A stretch of DNA of 64,000 nt from Dasania phycosphaerae (GTDB lineage: Bacteria > Pseudomonadota > Gammaproteobacteria > Pseudomonadales > Dasaniaceae): the NCBI RefSeq assembly GCF_026891035.1, contig NZ_JAPTGG010000005.1, positions 62,001 to 126,000 of the forward strand, written 5' to 3'. Positions 44,534-53,373 of the stretch are shown here, in pieces. The notes under the pieces were generated by a model that had not been told where the DNA came from, made no database searches, and saw only the letters and a list, made by a program, of their open reading frames with translations. Positions within the stretch are counted from its first letter, which is position 1, and every line of letters starts with the position of its first letter. The position numbers were made by a program, and so were the translations under genes.

Positions 44534-44728
44534 GGGTGCACTCTTATTGTGATTAGTACAGTGGGTGTGGTTTATATGGGCTAACAATAGGCGGCTGGGG
44601 GCTGGCTTGCTATCCCCTTTTTAGGTGATGCGGGGGCCTATTTGGGGGGGATGTTGACCCTGTTGCGCTGTAGGTAGTTTTTAGCAGGGTTATTCGTTAC
44701 TTTGTCTATTTAATAAACAACTGGATGG

Positions 44729-44747
44729 TATACGCCATTGGCGTATA
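44729..44747. promoter_or_regulatory. Operator palindrome overlapping toxin promoter
   Basis: TATACGCC-ATT-GGCGTATA is a perfect 8-bp inverted repeat with 3-nt spacer. Its right arm overlaps TATAAT (44744-44749), a perfect -10 hexamer. A repressor bound here would block RNA polymerase, fitting autoregulation by the antitoxin. Confidence 0.65.
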
Positions 44748-44756
44748 ATGGGTGCA

Positions 44757-45068
44757 ATGGTCATTATTGAAACCTCGGTGTTTACCCGGCTTATTAAAGA
44801 GCTGATGAGCGATGATGAGTATAAGAATCTGCAAGAGGCTTTGGTCAGCCGCCCTAATATGGGGGACTTGATTAAAGGCTCAGGCGGTATACGTAAGGTG
44901 CGCTGGCAACTTGAGGGCAGGGGTAAAAGTGGCGGAGTGCGCGTTATCTATTACTGGGTGGTTAATGATGATCATATTCGTATGTTGTATGTTTACCCCA
45001 AGGGTAAGCAGGTAAGCCTGAGTAAAGCTCAGGTGGCACAGTTAAAAGCCATTGTTGAGAGGTGGTGA
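44757..45068 (+). CDS. RelE/HigB-like type II toxin
   Basis: A 103-residue RelE/ParE-superfamily mRNA interferase-type toxin: VIIETSVFTRLIKELMSDDEY at the N-terminus, GSGGIRKVRWQLEGRGKSGGVRVIYYW and LYVYPKGKQVSLSKAQVAQLKAIVE at the C-terminus. The ATG at 44757 is preferred over ATG 44748, because 44748 lies inside the -10 box TATAAT and the family normally begins about two residues before IIET. A start at 44757 would make the mRNA leaderless or nearly so. It is followed by a NadS-like antitoxin with overlapping stop/start. It sits between divergent arms of the arginine cluster. Confidence 0.85.
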   Translation: MVIIETSVFTRLIKELMSDDEYKNLQEALVSRPNMGDLIKGSGGIRKVRWQLEGRGKSGGVRVIYYWVVNDDHIRMLYVYPKGKQVSLSKAQVAQLKAIVERW

Positions 45069-45361
45069 TGATGGATAAGAAAATGTTTGACGAGCTGCTG
45101 GCCAGTGTTCAGGAAATGGACGGTATTGTTAAAGGCGGTAAAAAGGCATCTAGGCGCTTTGATTTTCCTGAACCTGAAGTCAAAGCTATACGTGAGCGCT
45201 TGGGGGTGTCGCAAGAAAAGTTCGCACTGATTTTGGGGGTGAGCAAACGTACAGTTGAAAACTGGGAGCAAGGTCGTCGCCATCCGACGGGAGCTGCACG
45301 TTCATTGTTAAAAATTGTTGAGGCTGACCCGGAGCATGCCTTGCAGGCCCTGAGTGCTTAA
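45068..45361 (+). CDS. NadS-family HTH antitoxin
   Basis: A 97-residue XRE-type DNA-binding protein: KAIRERLGVSQEKFALILGVSKRTVENWEQGRRHPTGAARSLLKIVEADPEHAL is the family helix-turn-helix with its hallmark ending. The start ATG overlaps the toxin stop (TGATG), so translation is coupled and toxin-first, as usual for RelE/NadS pairs. It should neutralise the toxin and repress the promoter through the palindrome at 44729-44747. Confidence 0.88.
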   Translation: MMDKKMFDELLASVQEMDGIVKGGKKASRRFDFPEPEVKAIRERLGVSQEKFALILGVSKRTVENWEQGRRHPTGAARSLLKIVEADPEHALQALSA

Positions 45362-45371
45362 ATCTATAAAG

Positions 45372-45403
45372 AGCGCTGTGCTTAGGTTAAGCGCAGCGCT
45401 TTC
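45372..45403 (+). terminator. Terminator after the toxin-antitoxin pair
   Basis: A 13-bp stem (45372-45384 paired with 45388-45400, one wobble) closes a GGT loop and is followed by TTT. It lies 11 bp after the antitoxin stop. A further hairpin GGGCAGC/GCTGCCC occupies 45414-45434. Confidence 0.65.
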
Positions 45404-45461
45404 AGTATGTCATGGGCAGCTGCAAAGGCTGCCCAAAACTATACATCTCTACCCCTGATGA

Positions 45462-46838
45462 TTAACCATAAATCATATGTGCAGCTGCGGCTAATATAGG
45501 CAGTACTATGGCTGTGCGTATTAAAAAGATCATCGCCAACTGTTTAAAGCCTATGGGTATGCTGGAGCGCAAAATTAATAGCCCGTTTTCGGCCATGTAG
45601 ATTAGCTGGGTTACTGACAGGCCTGCGAGTACAAAGCGGGTAATGGGGCTGTCGACATTGGTGGAGATTATGGCGGGGATAAACTGGTCAAAAAATCCGA
45701 TCAGGGTACCGGCAGCGGCGGTTTCGGCTTCGGGCAATTGCAGCATTTGCAGTACATAAACCATAGGCGCGCTCAAGGTTTGCAGCAGGCTGCTGTGGTG
45801 ATAAATCACCAGCACAATGAGTTCTATGGTCATGGCGGCGGGTAATACCGCAATAAAAATATCGGTGATAGAGCGGCCAGCCTGGTTGAGTATTTGCTTA
45901 AGGCTGGGGCCGTGTTGGGCGCGGGCCAGCGCGGTTTGGGTGGCGCGCACAAAAATATTGGGGTATGGCTCCACTTGTTCTTCGGCGCGCTGTTCGCGTT
46001 GGTAAAAACGTTGCGGCAAATTAGAGAGTGGTGGCAGCCGTGGGGTGATTAAAGCGGCGGCTATGCCGCACAGGCCTACGGTGCAATAAAACAGTACAAA
46101 CACATCATCAATTTTTGCCATTTGCGCAATCACCACACAAAAGGGCAGCGATACTGCGGAAAAGTTGGTGGCGACAGTGGCAGCTTCGCGGGCGCTGTAA
46201 TGGCCACTTTCGTATTGGCGTATGGTTAAGATGGTGCCTATGCTGGAGTCGCCCACCCAAGAGGTAATGGCATCCAAACCGGCGCGGCCGGGCAGGCGAA
46301 ATAACAGCTGAAAAGGGCGGCTAATAATAGTGCCGACAAATTCTAAAAAACCGTAGTCGGTTAAAAATGACAGCAGTAAGTTGGCAATGGCGATAATACA
46401 AAAAATAACCCCTGCTATTTCCATGTAGGCGACTTGGCCGGTGTCGCTGCCTATGATCCATTCGGGGCCATATTGAAAATACGTCATGGCGCAAAACAGG
46501 CCGCCTAAACCGCGCAGCAGCAACCATAAAGGCGTGGTGGTAAACACATGGCTTAATAAGGGAAAGGAATTTATCCAGCGCGGTTTAAGCAGCGATACAT
46601 AGCTAGACATAATGCCCGATAACACAAAGGTGAGGGTGACGATTAAGGGTAGGGCGGCACCCAGACCTAGCCTGATTGTATCGGCCAGCAAGCCTATCAC
46701 TATGGTTTGTTTACCCTCGTGGGTAATGGGGGTTAAAAATAATAAAACCCCGATGAACGAGGGTAATAGAAACTTGGCGTAGCGCTGCCAGGTAGAGGTA
46801 GTGTTGCGGTTTGCTGCTGAGGTATTGTCTAAGCTCAT
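45462..46838 (-). CDS. YjiH-family membrane protein with Gate/nucleoside-recognition domains
   Basis: A 458-residue integral membrane protein with about 10-11 hydrophobic segments. It resembles YjiH-type proteins carrying the nucleoside recognition (Gate) domain: VTLTFVLSGIMSSYVS, GRAGLDAITSWVGDSSIGTILTIRQYESGHYSAREAATVATNFSAVSLPFCVVIA, and FFDQFIPAIISTNVDSPITRFVLAGLSVTQLIYMAE. Members of this group are often placed next to amino-acid or nucleoside catabolic genes and are thought to be transporters. It lies 49 bp after aruH on the same strand, so it is a good candidate carrier for arginine or a pathway intermediate. Confidence 0.75.
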   Translation of the reverse strand: MSLDNTSAANRNTTSTWQRYAKFLLPSFIGVLLFLTPITHEGKQTIVIGLLADTIRLGLGAALPLIVTLTFVLSGIMSSYVSLLKPRWINSFPLLSHVFTTTPLWLLLRGLGGLFCAMTYFQYGPEWIIGSDTGQVAYMEIAGVIFCIIAIANLLLSFLTDYGFLEFVGTIISRPFQLLFRLPGRAGLDAITSWVGDSSIGTILTIRQYESGHYSAREAATVATNFSAVSLPFCVVIAQMAKIDDVFVLFYCTVGLCGIAAALITPRLPPLSNLPQRFYQREQRAEEQVEPYPNIFVRATQTALARAQHGPSLKQILNQAGRSITDIFIAVLPAAMTIELIVLVIYHHSSLLQTLSAPMVYVLQMLQLPEAETAAAGTLIGFFDQFIPAIISTNVDSPITRFVLAGLSVTQLIYMAENGLLILRSSIPIGFKQLAMIFLIRTAIVLPILAAAAHMIYG

Positions 46839-46887
46839 AATTCGGCCATAGCTGGATAGTGGCCGGGCAGTGCCCGGCCAGCGTAGA

Positions 46888-48069
46888 TTACTGTTCGGCC
46901 ATTATGGCATTAAAACAAGCGGCGATGCGTTGGCAGGCCTGCTCTAGTACTTCGCAGGGTACGCCTAAGCTGATGCGTATATGGCCTGCAGCACTGGGGC
47001 CAAAGGCTTCACCGGCCAGGGCAGAAACGCCTTCGCGGTCTAATAGTTCATTGGCAAACTGCTGAGCGCTAAGGCCGCTTTTGCGTATGTCTATCATCAT
47101 AAACATGCCGCCAGCAGGCTGGTGGCAGCGTAGGTTGGTGACGGCGTTTAGGTGTTTGTACACCAAGTCGCGTCTATCGCGGTAGGCTAGGCGCATGGCT
47201 TCCACTTCGGTGTCGGAGCCGTTGATGGCAACCACTGCCGCTTTTTGTATAAAAGTGGGTACGCCGTATAACATGGCGGTGACCATATTGCCCAAGTGAT
47301 AGCTAAGGCTTTCGGGGCCTACTATCCAGCCTAAGCGCCAGCCGGTCATGGCGTGGGATTTGGATAAGCTGTTAATGGTGATGGCGCGCTCGGCCATGCC
47401 GGGTAAGCCGGCGATGCTGTGATGGTTTTCGTCGTATACCAGTGAGGCGTAAACCTCGTCTGAAATTACCCACAGGTCATGCTTAATGCTGAGTTCAGCA
47501 ATGGCTTTAATATCCTCTACGCTGAGGGCCGCCCCGGTTGGGTTGTGGGGGCTGTTAAGCATAATGGCGCGGGTTTTATCGGTAATGGCGGCTTCAAAAT
47601 CGGCAATATTAATGCGAAAGCCGTTGTCTGGATCCATGGGTACGTTAATGGTTTTAGCGCCGGTGGCACCGATGACTGCTTCATAGGTAACATAGGTGGG
47701 CTCGGGCACGATGACTTCATCGCCCGGGTCTAGTATGCAGTGGGCGGCGCAATACAGTGCGCACTGGGCACCGGCCAACACTACGATATTGTCTATGCCG
47801 ACTTGCTGGCCGGTGGTTTGCTGATGCAGCTGGGCGATGGCTTGGCGCAGTTCTGGCTCACCGGTAAAATCGGTGTAGTGGGTGTCGCCAGCGCGCAGGC
47901 TGTCTATGGCTGCGTCTACTATGGGTTGGGGGGTGTCAAAGTCTGGATCACCCATAGAGAGTACGATGATATCCTCACCTTTGCGCAGTTTTTCTACGGC
48001 ACGATTGTGTATATCCCAAGCTGCTGCGCCTTCACCGTCTATGCGTTGGGTGTAGTTAGAATATCTCAT
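46888..48069 (-). CDS. aruH: Arginine--pyruvate transaminase
   Basis: A 393-residue fold-type I PLP enzyme. The N-terminus MRYSNYTQRIDGEGAAAWDIHNRAVEKL and the C-terminal LDREGVSALAGEAFGPSAAGHIRISLG match Pseudomonas AruH very closely by recall. Others: GDPDFDTPQPIVDAAIDSL, APTYVTYEAV-type EPTYVTYEA, NSPHNPTGAAL, SDEVYASLVYD, and the PLP lysine in SLSKSHAMTGWRLGW. It transfers the amino group of arginine to pyruvate, giving 2-ketoarginine for aruI. It is the first gene of aruH-yjiH and divergent from a LuxR-type regulator. Confidence 0.93.
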   Translation of the reverse strand: MRYSNYTQRIDGEGAAAWDIHNRAVEKLRKGEDIIVLSMGDPDFDTPQPIVDAAIDSLRAGDTHYTDFTGEPELRQAIAQLHQQTTGQQVGIDNIVVLAGAQCALYCAAHCILDPGDEVIVPEPTYVTYEAVIGATGAKTINVPMDPDNGFRINIADFEAAITDKTRAIMLNSPHNPTGAALSVEDIKAIAELSIKHDLWVISDEVYASLVYDENHHSIAGLPGMAERAITINSLSKSHAMTGWRLGWIVGPESLSYHLGNMVTAMLYGVPTFIQKAAVVAINGSDTEVEAMRLAYRDRRDLVYKHLNAVTNLRCHQPAGGMFMMIDIRKSGLSAQQFANELLDREGVSALAGEAFGPSAAGHIRISLGVPCEVLEQACQRIAACFNAIMAEQ

Positions 48070-48240
48070 AGCTTTCCTAGTGGTACTTAGCCTGTTTACG
48101 TGGCTGGGTTAATGAATAATAGGCAAAGGAGTGTAAAGTAAGGCCAGTACCGCTAATATAACCCATGCTGGCTGGTGGCTTACCTCAAATGGGGGGCAGG
48201 CCGGGCAATGATGTTTATTAAGGGTTTAAGAAGTAGCAAT

Positions 48241-49137
48241 ATGAGTACAGTAAAAAATCAACACGATGATTTGTCCACAAGCAGCTCTGCGGGTACTAAC
48301 CTGAGTAACTGGCCCGATGTAGTGGCACCTTTAATTACTGCAGTGAATACCGAAGATTTCCCCAAAGTTTTATTTGAGTGCATTAATCGTATTGCGCCCA
48401 TAGATAGCGCCATAGTGATGTTGTATCGCCCCGATGAAAAACCCTTTTTGTTATACGACGGCCTACACCCCAGCGAGACAGTGTTTTTTGAAGAGTCTTA
48501 TATGGCAGGCGCATATTTATTAAGCCCCTTATATAGATTGTTTCCCAGTATGCGTTCAGGCTTTTATCAGCTTTCGGCTTTGGAGCCTTTATCGTTTGAA
48601 AATAGTGAGTTTGGCCGGGCGTATTTTAATGATTCTGGGCTTTGTGATGATGCCAATTTTTTATTAAAAATTACTGACGATACCGCCTTGGTTGCCAGCT
48701 TTGGTCGCCAGCAAATGCGCTTGCCTTTTAGCGCTATAGAGCTGCAACAGTTGCATATTACTGAGCCGGTAATTAGGGCTGCCATGGAAAAACATTGGCA
48801 GGGCGACTTAACAAAAGAGTCGGGCAGTGTGGCTAGTACCCGAGAAGTACATAACCAACTGCAAACCTCCTTACATAATTTTGGCTTGTCGCTATTAACC
48901 GAGCGCGAGCGTGAGGTGCTGCACTTAATGTTTGAGGGCAAGGCCTCAAAATCAGCCGCCAAGGCGCTTAATATTTCCCCTGAAACTGAGCGTGGCCACC
49001 GTAAAAATATTTACGCCAAGCTCAACGTGGCTTCTCAGGCTGAGTTGTTTTCGTTGATCTTTACCGTTATTGGTGAGGTGTCGGTGAGCGACAACGAAGA
49101 CCCTTTTGTGGTGTATAGCCAGCGTATTAAGCAGTAG
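48241..49137 (+). CDS. LuxR-type transcriptional regulator (paralogue 2)
   Basis: A 298-residue regulator homologous along its length to the one at 29484: shared patterns are DSAIVMLYRPDEKPFLLYDGL versus DSAVIMAYGVGPTPRILYDQL, GAYLLSPLY, and the HTH SLLTEREREVLHLMFEGKASKSAAKALNISPETERGHRKNIYAKLNV. ATG 48241 is preferred over upstream in-frame starts at 48175 (GTG), 48208 and 48211 because it makes the sensor region the same length as paralogue 1. It is divergent from aruH and upstream of a TonB receptor. Likely a sensor of arginine or a related molecule controlling both sides. Confidence 0.85.
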   Translation: MSTVKNQHDDLSTSSSAGTNLSNWPDVVAPLITAVNTEDFPKVLFECINRIAPIDSAIVMLYRPDEKPFLLYDGLHPSETVFFEESYMAGAYLLSPLYRLFPSMRSGFYQLSALEPLSFENSEFGRAYFNDSGLCDDANFLLKITDDTALVASFGRQQMRLPFSAIELQQLHITEPVIRAAMEKHWQGDLTKESGSVASTREVHNQLQTSLHNFGLSLLTEREREVLHLMFEGKASKSAAKALNISPETERGHRKNIYAKLNVASQAELFSLIFTVIGEVSVSDNEDPFVVYSQRIKQ

Positions 49138-49383
49138 TTAGCCCCTGCTTTAAGCTCTAACCATAGGTCTGCTAACAGCTGCTGCCGGCGGCTTTGCTGG
49201 CTTCTCAATTTTTTATCCCTCCACTTTTTGTGTCTACTCCCCCCTAAGTTTTTTGTAGCCCCCCCTAAATGGTAGTGGCAAACACCACAAATGGGACGTT
49301 TTATCTTCAAGTCGGCTTGCCTAGTATGCGACAACAATAATCATAGGGCAGCCTAGGCCGCGAGCATATTGGTTCTAGCCAGC

Positions 49384-49407
49384 GTTCAATAAGTATATTT
49401 ATTGAAC
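49384..49407. promoter_or_regulatory. Palindrome upstream of second TonB receptor
   Basis: GTTCAATAA and TTATTGAAC are perfect 9-bp arms with a 6-nt spacer, 39 bp before the receptor start. This is a dimer-sized operator candidate for the LuxR-type regulator encoded just upstream. Confidence 0.5.
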
Positions 49408-49445
49408 AGGTTGCATAAAGTTGTAACGGTGAAGAGAGATAAAAC

Positions 49446-51788
49446 ATGAGAGTAGTGTTAAAGAAAAAACCTTTAAGTGCGGCAGTCACAGGTGCGGTGT
49501 TAGCCTCAGGTATGCTGGCCCAAGCGGCGCAAGCAGTTGTGCTAGAAGAGGTGATGGTTACGGCCACCAAGCGTGCTGTTAGTGCCCAGGAAATCCCCTA
49601 CAATATTTCTGCTTTATCAGGTGATGATTTACAAGACCAAGGCATAAGCGATTTATCAAAATTAACCCGTAGCATTCCTGGTGTAAGCTACGTTGATACC
49701 GGCCCACGCAACGCTGGTGTAAGTAGCGGTTTAATTATACGCGGCCTAAATGCCAACCCTCTAGGCCCCAACGACAGCATAAACAACACCTCTGATCCTG
49801 TTTCTACTTACTTAGGTGATATGCCTTTGTTTGTTAACCTGCAGCTTAAAGATATAGAGCGCGTAGAGGTTTTACGTGGCCCACAGGGTACTTTATATGG
49901 TTCGGGTTCTTTAGGTGGCACCATACGTTATATACACAAAGAACCGGACGTGACTGAATTTAGTGCGCAGGTGAACACGCGTATTAGCAACACCAAAGGC
50001 AGCAGCGGCTTAAACACTGACACCGATATTGTTGCTAACATCCCACTCAACGACGACATGGCCTTACGCATAGGCGGCGGCTATGTAGATAACCAAGGTT
50101 TTGTGGATGCCAAAGGCCGTTACGCTTTAGACAGCACTGGCAAAGCTATCGCGGTTAATCCTGCTGATGTTGCAAACAGTGCGCCAGTCTTAGCGCCCCG
50201 TGAAGATGCTAACGACAACAGTGTTACCCATGCCCGCGCCAGTTTTTTATGGGATGCTTCTGAAGAAGTTAAAATTTTAGCCAACTACTTTTATCAAAAA
50301 GATGAAGTAGGTGGCCGCCAGGTAGGCAGCCCGCAAATTGCGGGTGCTGATGATTACTCACACCTTATCCCCTTAGATGAAGACTTAGAGAGTGAAGTGC
50401 ATGCTTGGAGTTTAGACGTAGAAGTAGAGTTAGGCTTTGCTAGCTTCACCTCGTCTACCTCTGGCTATGACTATGACTCATTAGGGCAAAAAGATAACAC
50501 CCAAAGCTACATCAACGATTTTAGCGATTACTACGGTAACTTCCCTCGCTGGGTTGTGGCCAGCTCAGTGGATTATCAGCGTGAAGGTATTTCGCAAGAG
50601 TTTCGCTTAACTTCTGCAGGCGACAGTGATATTGATTGGGTGGCGGGTTTGTACTACACCGATACCGAAAACAACTTATTCCAAAACGATAGCTTCCCCG
50701 GCTATAACGAATGGGCGGCGGTCACCTCAGATCCTGTTGCCGTCACTGGCGGGCCCGCTAATGAATTGGCTTACAGTTTAGACCAAAGCCTGACCTTTAA
50801 AGAAAAAGCGGCCTTTGGTGAAATTACTTACCATATTACAGATTCATGGCAGATGACCGGTGGTGCTCGTTTCTTTAGTCAGACCGTTGGCTCAGATACC
50901 ACTACCTTATTGCCCTATTGTGGTGTTTGGTGTTCTAGCGACGGTGTTAACCCCTTGGGCTTAGTCGAGGCTGAGTTAGAGCGCGATTTAAGCGACAGCA
51001 TTTTCAAATTCAACACCTCTTATGATGTAAATGATGACATCATGTTGTACTTCACCTGGGCCGAAGGTTTCCGTCACGGTGGCGCTAACGCATTACCGAC
51101 CGCCGGTAACTTTGCTGAAGACCCAAGCCTAAACAGCTTTGATGCCGATGAAGCAACAAACTGGGAAGTGGGTGCTAAAGGTGTATTGTTTGAGCGCGTA
51201 GAGTTTACCGCCTCATTGTTTTACATCGATTGGCAAGACATCATCATTAATACTACCTCACCAGTTGCTTCTTTCCCCGTGGCGGTTAATGGTGACGAAG
51301 CTGAGTCTAAAGGTTTAGAGTTAGAGGTTAAATACTACTTTGACCAAGACACTACCATGACTTTAGGTTACGGCTATGTTGAAGCTGAATTAACTAAGGA
51401 CTTTAGTGTGGTAGGCGGTTTAAGCGGTAACAAGGGCGATCAACTGCCCGGTGTTCCTAAGCATAGCGTCATGGTTGCCTTTGATCGCTTCCAAGATTTA
51501 AGTAACGGTATGGAGCTTAAGTATCACCTTAACGCGTCTTACCGTGATGAAATCACCACCTCACTCACTGAAGGCTCTGCAGACTACGCTGTGCTAGATG
51601 CTTACACCATTTGGGATGCTTCGGTAACGCTGAGCAAAGATCAGTGGAAAGCAACCTTATTCATCGATAACTTAACCGATGAGCGTGCAGAAGTTGGTCA
51701 CCGCACTGAAGCTCGTTACGGCAATGGTGCGTTTGATTATATTAACCGCCCTAGAACTGCTGGTGTTGGCTTAGCTTATACTTTTTAA
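49446..51788 (+). CDS. TonB-dependent outer-membrane receptor
   Basis: A 780-residue receptor. The leader ends near AQAAQA, followed by the TonB box-like VVLEEVMVTATKRAV. The plug contains VEVLRGPQGTLYGSGSLGGTIRYIHKEPD, a variant with SGSLGGT in place of RNATGG. The barrel carries PRNAGVSSGLIIRGLNANPLG and ends YTF. Sequences of this SLGGTIRYI type are widespread in marine proteobacteria. It lies 308 bp after LuxR paralogue 2, downstream of a palindrome, and is probably the outer-membrane gate for the arginine cluster (inference). Confidence 0.92.
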   Translation: MRVVLKKKPLSAAVTGAVLASGMLAQAAQAVVLEEVMVTATKRAVSAQEIPYNISALSGDDLQDQGISDLSKLTRSIPGVSYVDTGPRNAGVSSGLIIRGLNANPLGPNDSINNTSDPVSTYLGDMPLFVNLQLKDIERVEVLRGPQGTLYGSGSLGGTIRYIHKEPDVTEFSAQVNTRISNTKGSSGLNTDTDIVANIPLNDDMALRIGGGYVDNQGFVDAKGRYALDSTGKAIAVNPADVANSAPVLAPREDANDNSVTHARASFLWDASEEVKILANYFYQKDEVGGRQVGSPQIAGADDYSHLIPLDEDLESEVHAWSLDVEVELGFASFTSSTSGYDYDSLGQKDNTQSYINDFSDYYGNFPRWVVASSVDYQREGISQEFRLTSAGDSDIDWVAGLYYTDTENNLFQNDSFPGYNEWAAVTSDPVAVTGGPANELAYSLDQSLTFKEKAAFGEITYHITDSWQMTGGARFFSQTVGSDTTTLLPYCGVWCSSDGVNPLGLVEAELERDLSDSIFKFNTSYDVNDDIMLYFTWAEGFRHGGANALPTAGNFAEDPSLNSFDADEATNWEVGAKGVLFERVEFTASLFYIDWQDIIINTTSPVASFPVAVNGDEAESKGLELEVKYYFDQDTTMTLGYGYVEAELTKDFSVVGGLSGNKGDQLPGVPKHSVMVAFDRFQDLSNGMELKYHLNASYRDEITTSLTEGSADYAVLDAYTIWDASVTLSKDQWKATLFIDNLTDERAEVGHRTEARYGNGAFDYINRPRTAGVGLAYTF

Positions 51789-51818
51789 AAGCCTATAGTT
51801 TGATTGGATTGATAATAA

Positions 51819-51843
51819 GGGTCGGCATTGCCGGCCCTTTTTT
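51819..51843 (+). terminator. Terminator after second TonB receptor
   Basis: GGGTCGGC-ATT-GCCGGCCC (one wobble) followed by six T. It lies 30 bp after the stop codon. Confidence 0.8.
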
Positions 51844-52024
51844 GTTTAATGGTGTTTATTGAGTTAATAATTGAGGTGCAGATAGTAAGTTCCTTTTTTT
51901 TACTTTTTTCCTAGGGGGTAAGCTATAGGTATTTGTATTAAAGCCACTGGCGGCGGTGCTATATTATGGGGTTGTATAAATAAGATTATTTTTTTCTTTG
52001 GGGCAGAGTGTTTTAATTAGGTAG

Positions 52025-52987
52025 TTATTTCAATGCATTGGCTCGAACTTGACCTGGTGGAATGTCAAACCTGTTTTTAAAAACACGGCTAAAATGTGAT
52101 TGATCAGAAAATCCCCAGCGGTAGGCTAGTTCAGCAATAGAGCGTATGGGGCGACGCGGGTCGGCAAGTGCATCGTAGCATTGTTTAAGTCTACGTTCTT
52201 TTATCCAGCTGGCGACTGTATGGCCGGTAGGTTTGAATATTTGATGTAAGTAACGTAGCGAAATACCACATTGATCTGCTATCTGTTGGGGGGATAAATT
52301 CGGGCTTGATAAATTATGATTGATATAGTTGTTGATTCGATGTAAGTGAGCCTCCTGTGAAGCGCTGTCGGCACAAGGGAGCGCCTCATCGCTAGAGTCC
52401 ATAGTCAATGCTAGCAGATCAATCAGTTGTTCACTGATTTTCAGTTTAGCTGTATCTGGGAGGTCTTTGGAAAATTTCAGTAAAGACTCTAGATAGTTTA
52501 AAAATAATCCATTACTTGCCGTCGATCCTAGAAACGATCTGGCGCAAAAGTCGTCGGCACTTTTAATACGGTCTCGTAATTCATCGCCCGGTATACGAAT
52601 AACAGTCATTTGAGCAGGTTCGTCGTACAAAAAACGGTAGGGGTCAGCGCTACCTTGCAGTATGAAATCGCCAGGTCTACAGTTTACATTCTTACCATTT
52701 TGCGAGAAGGAAACAGCTGATACATTAGGGATAGTAACTAAAAAATAATCTTGGTTTTCTTTACTGATGTCAAAGCGGTCGCGGTGGTAGGTGGTAGGAT
52801 CTGATGCTAGTGTGGTGATTTGAATACTGCCCAATTCTTCGCCGTGAATACGGCCACAAAATTCATCGCAGCTCTTCTTTTTGGTCTCTAGGGTCAGTGA
52901 AAAGTAAGTATCGGTCACGATATCATTCCAGCTTTCAAATTGCCGATTTTTTGGGATGAGATTAGTGCTGAAGTCACTGTAGTTCAT
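52025..52987 (-). CDS. AraC-family transcriptional regulator
   Basis: A 320-residue regulator. The N-terminal region (about 20-200) is the AraC_binding_2 type (LIPKNRQFESWNDIVTDTYF, YHRDRFDISKENQDYFLVTI). The C-terminal double helix-turn-helix has LSPQQIADQCGISLRYLHQIFKPTGHTVASWIKERRLKQC and ELAYRWGFSDQSHFSRVFKNRFDIPPGQVR. The start at 52987 has GAGGGG a few nt upstream and is preferred over GTG 52999. Divergent from the TonB receptor of the hydantoinase locus; TGTGC-type sites occur at 53154 and 56668, so it likely activates the whole locus. Confidence 0.9.
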   Translation of the reverse strand: MNYSDFSTNLIPKNRQFESWNDIVTDTYFSLTLETKKKSCDEFCGRIHGEELGSIQITTLASDPTTYHRDRFDISKENQDYFLVTIPNVSAVSFSQNGKNVNCRPGDFILQGSADPYRFLYDEPAQMTVIRIPGDELRDRIKSADDFCARSFLGSTASNGLFLNYLESLLKFSKDLPDTAKLKISEQLIDLLALTMDSSDEALPCADSASQEAHLHRINNYINHNLSSPNLSPQQIADQCGISLRYLHQIFKPTGHTVASWIKERRLKQCYDALADPRRPIRSIAELAYRWGFSDQSHFSRVFKNRFDIPPGQVRANALK

Positions 52988-53153
52988 GCTTCCCCTCACA
53001 GGTAATAGATTTTATTAGCTAAACTAAAAGTAGGGGCGGGTTTTCCTTGTTATCTATCTATAAGGCCCCCCTAATTCTCATAATAGCCTTTTTCTTATTT
53101 TGTAGTCTATATAAGCCTAGTTTATGCCTGTATGTCCAGTTTTTATCATTGTT

Positions 53154-53191
53154 TGTGCACAAATAAACAAGGAATTACACACTTTTGATCA
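53154..53191. promoter_or_regulatory. Candidate AraC site in regulator/receptor divergent region
   Basis: TGTGCACAAATAAACAA (53154-53170) contains the perfect 12-bp palindrome TTTGTGCACAAA (53152-53163). TTGATCA follows at 53185-53191. A near-copy (TGTGCGCAAATTAACAA plus TTGATCA) lies upstream of hyuB. The rest of the 374-bp region shows no gene. Confidence 0.55.
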
Positions 53192-53373
53192 ATGAAGGCA
53201 TTAGGTGACGGTGTAGATTAGATCCCTCCATTGATTTATATGGCTATCAGCGATTGATATAAGAGTTTTTGATATGGGCAGAAACTCTTTTAATAATTGA
53301 AAAGAGTGATGGTGGCTGTATTTGGTGGCGGGTTTAAATAAGTAAAATAACTATAAAAATAGGTGATTTAATA

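Noticed and set aside
49446..51788. Siderophore receptor
   Set aside because: No siderophore synthesis, ferric-uptake genes or Fur-like box seen near any of the four receptors.
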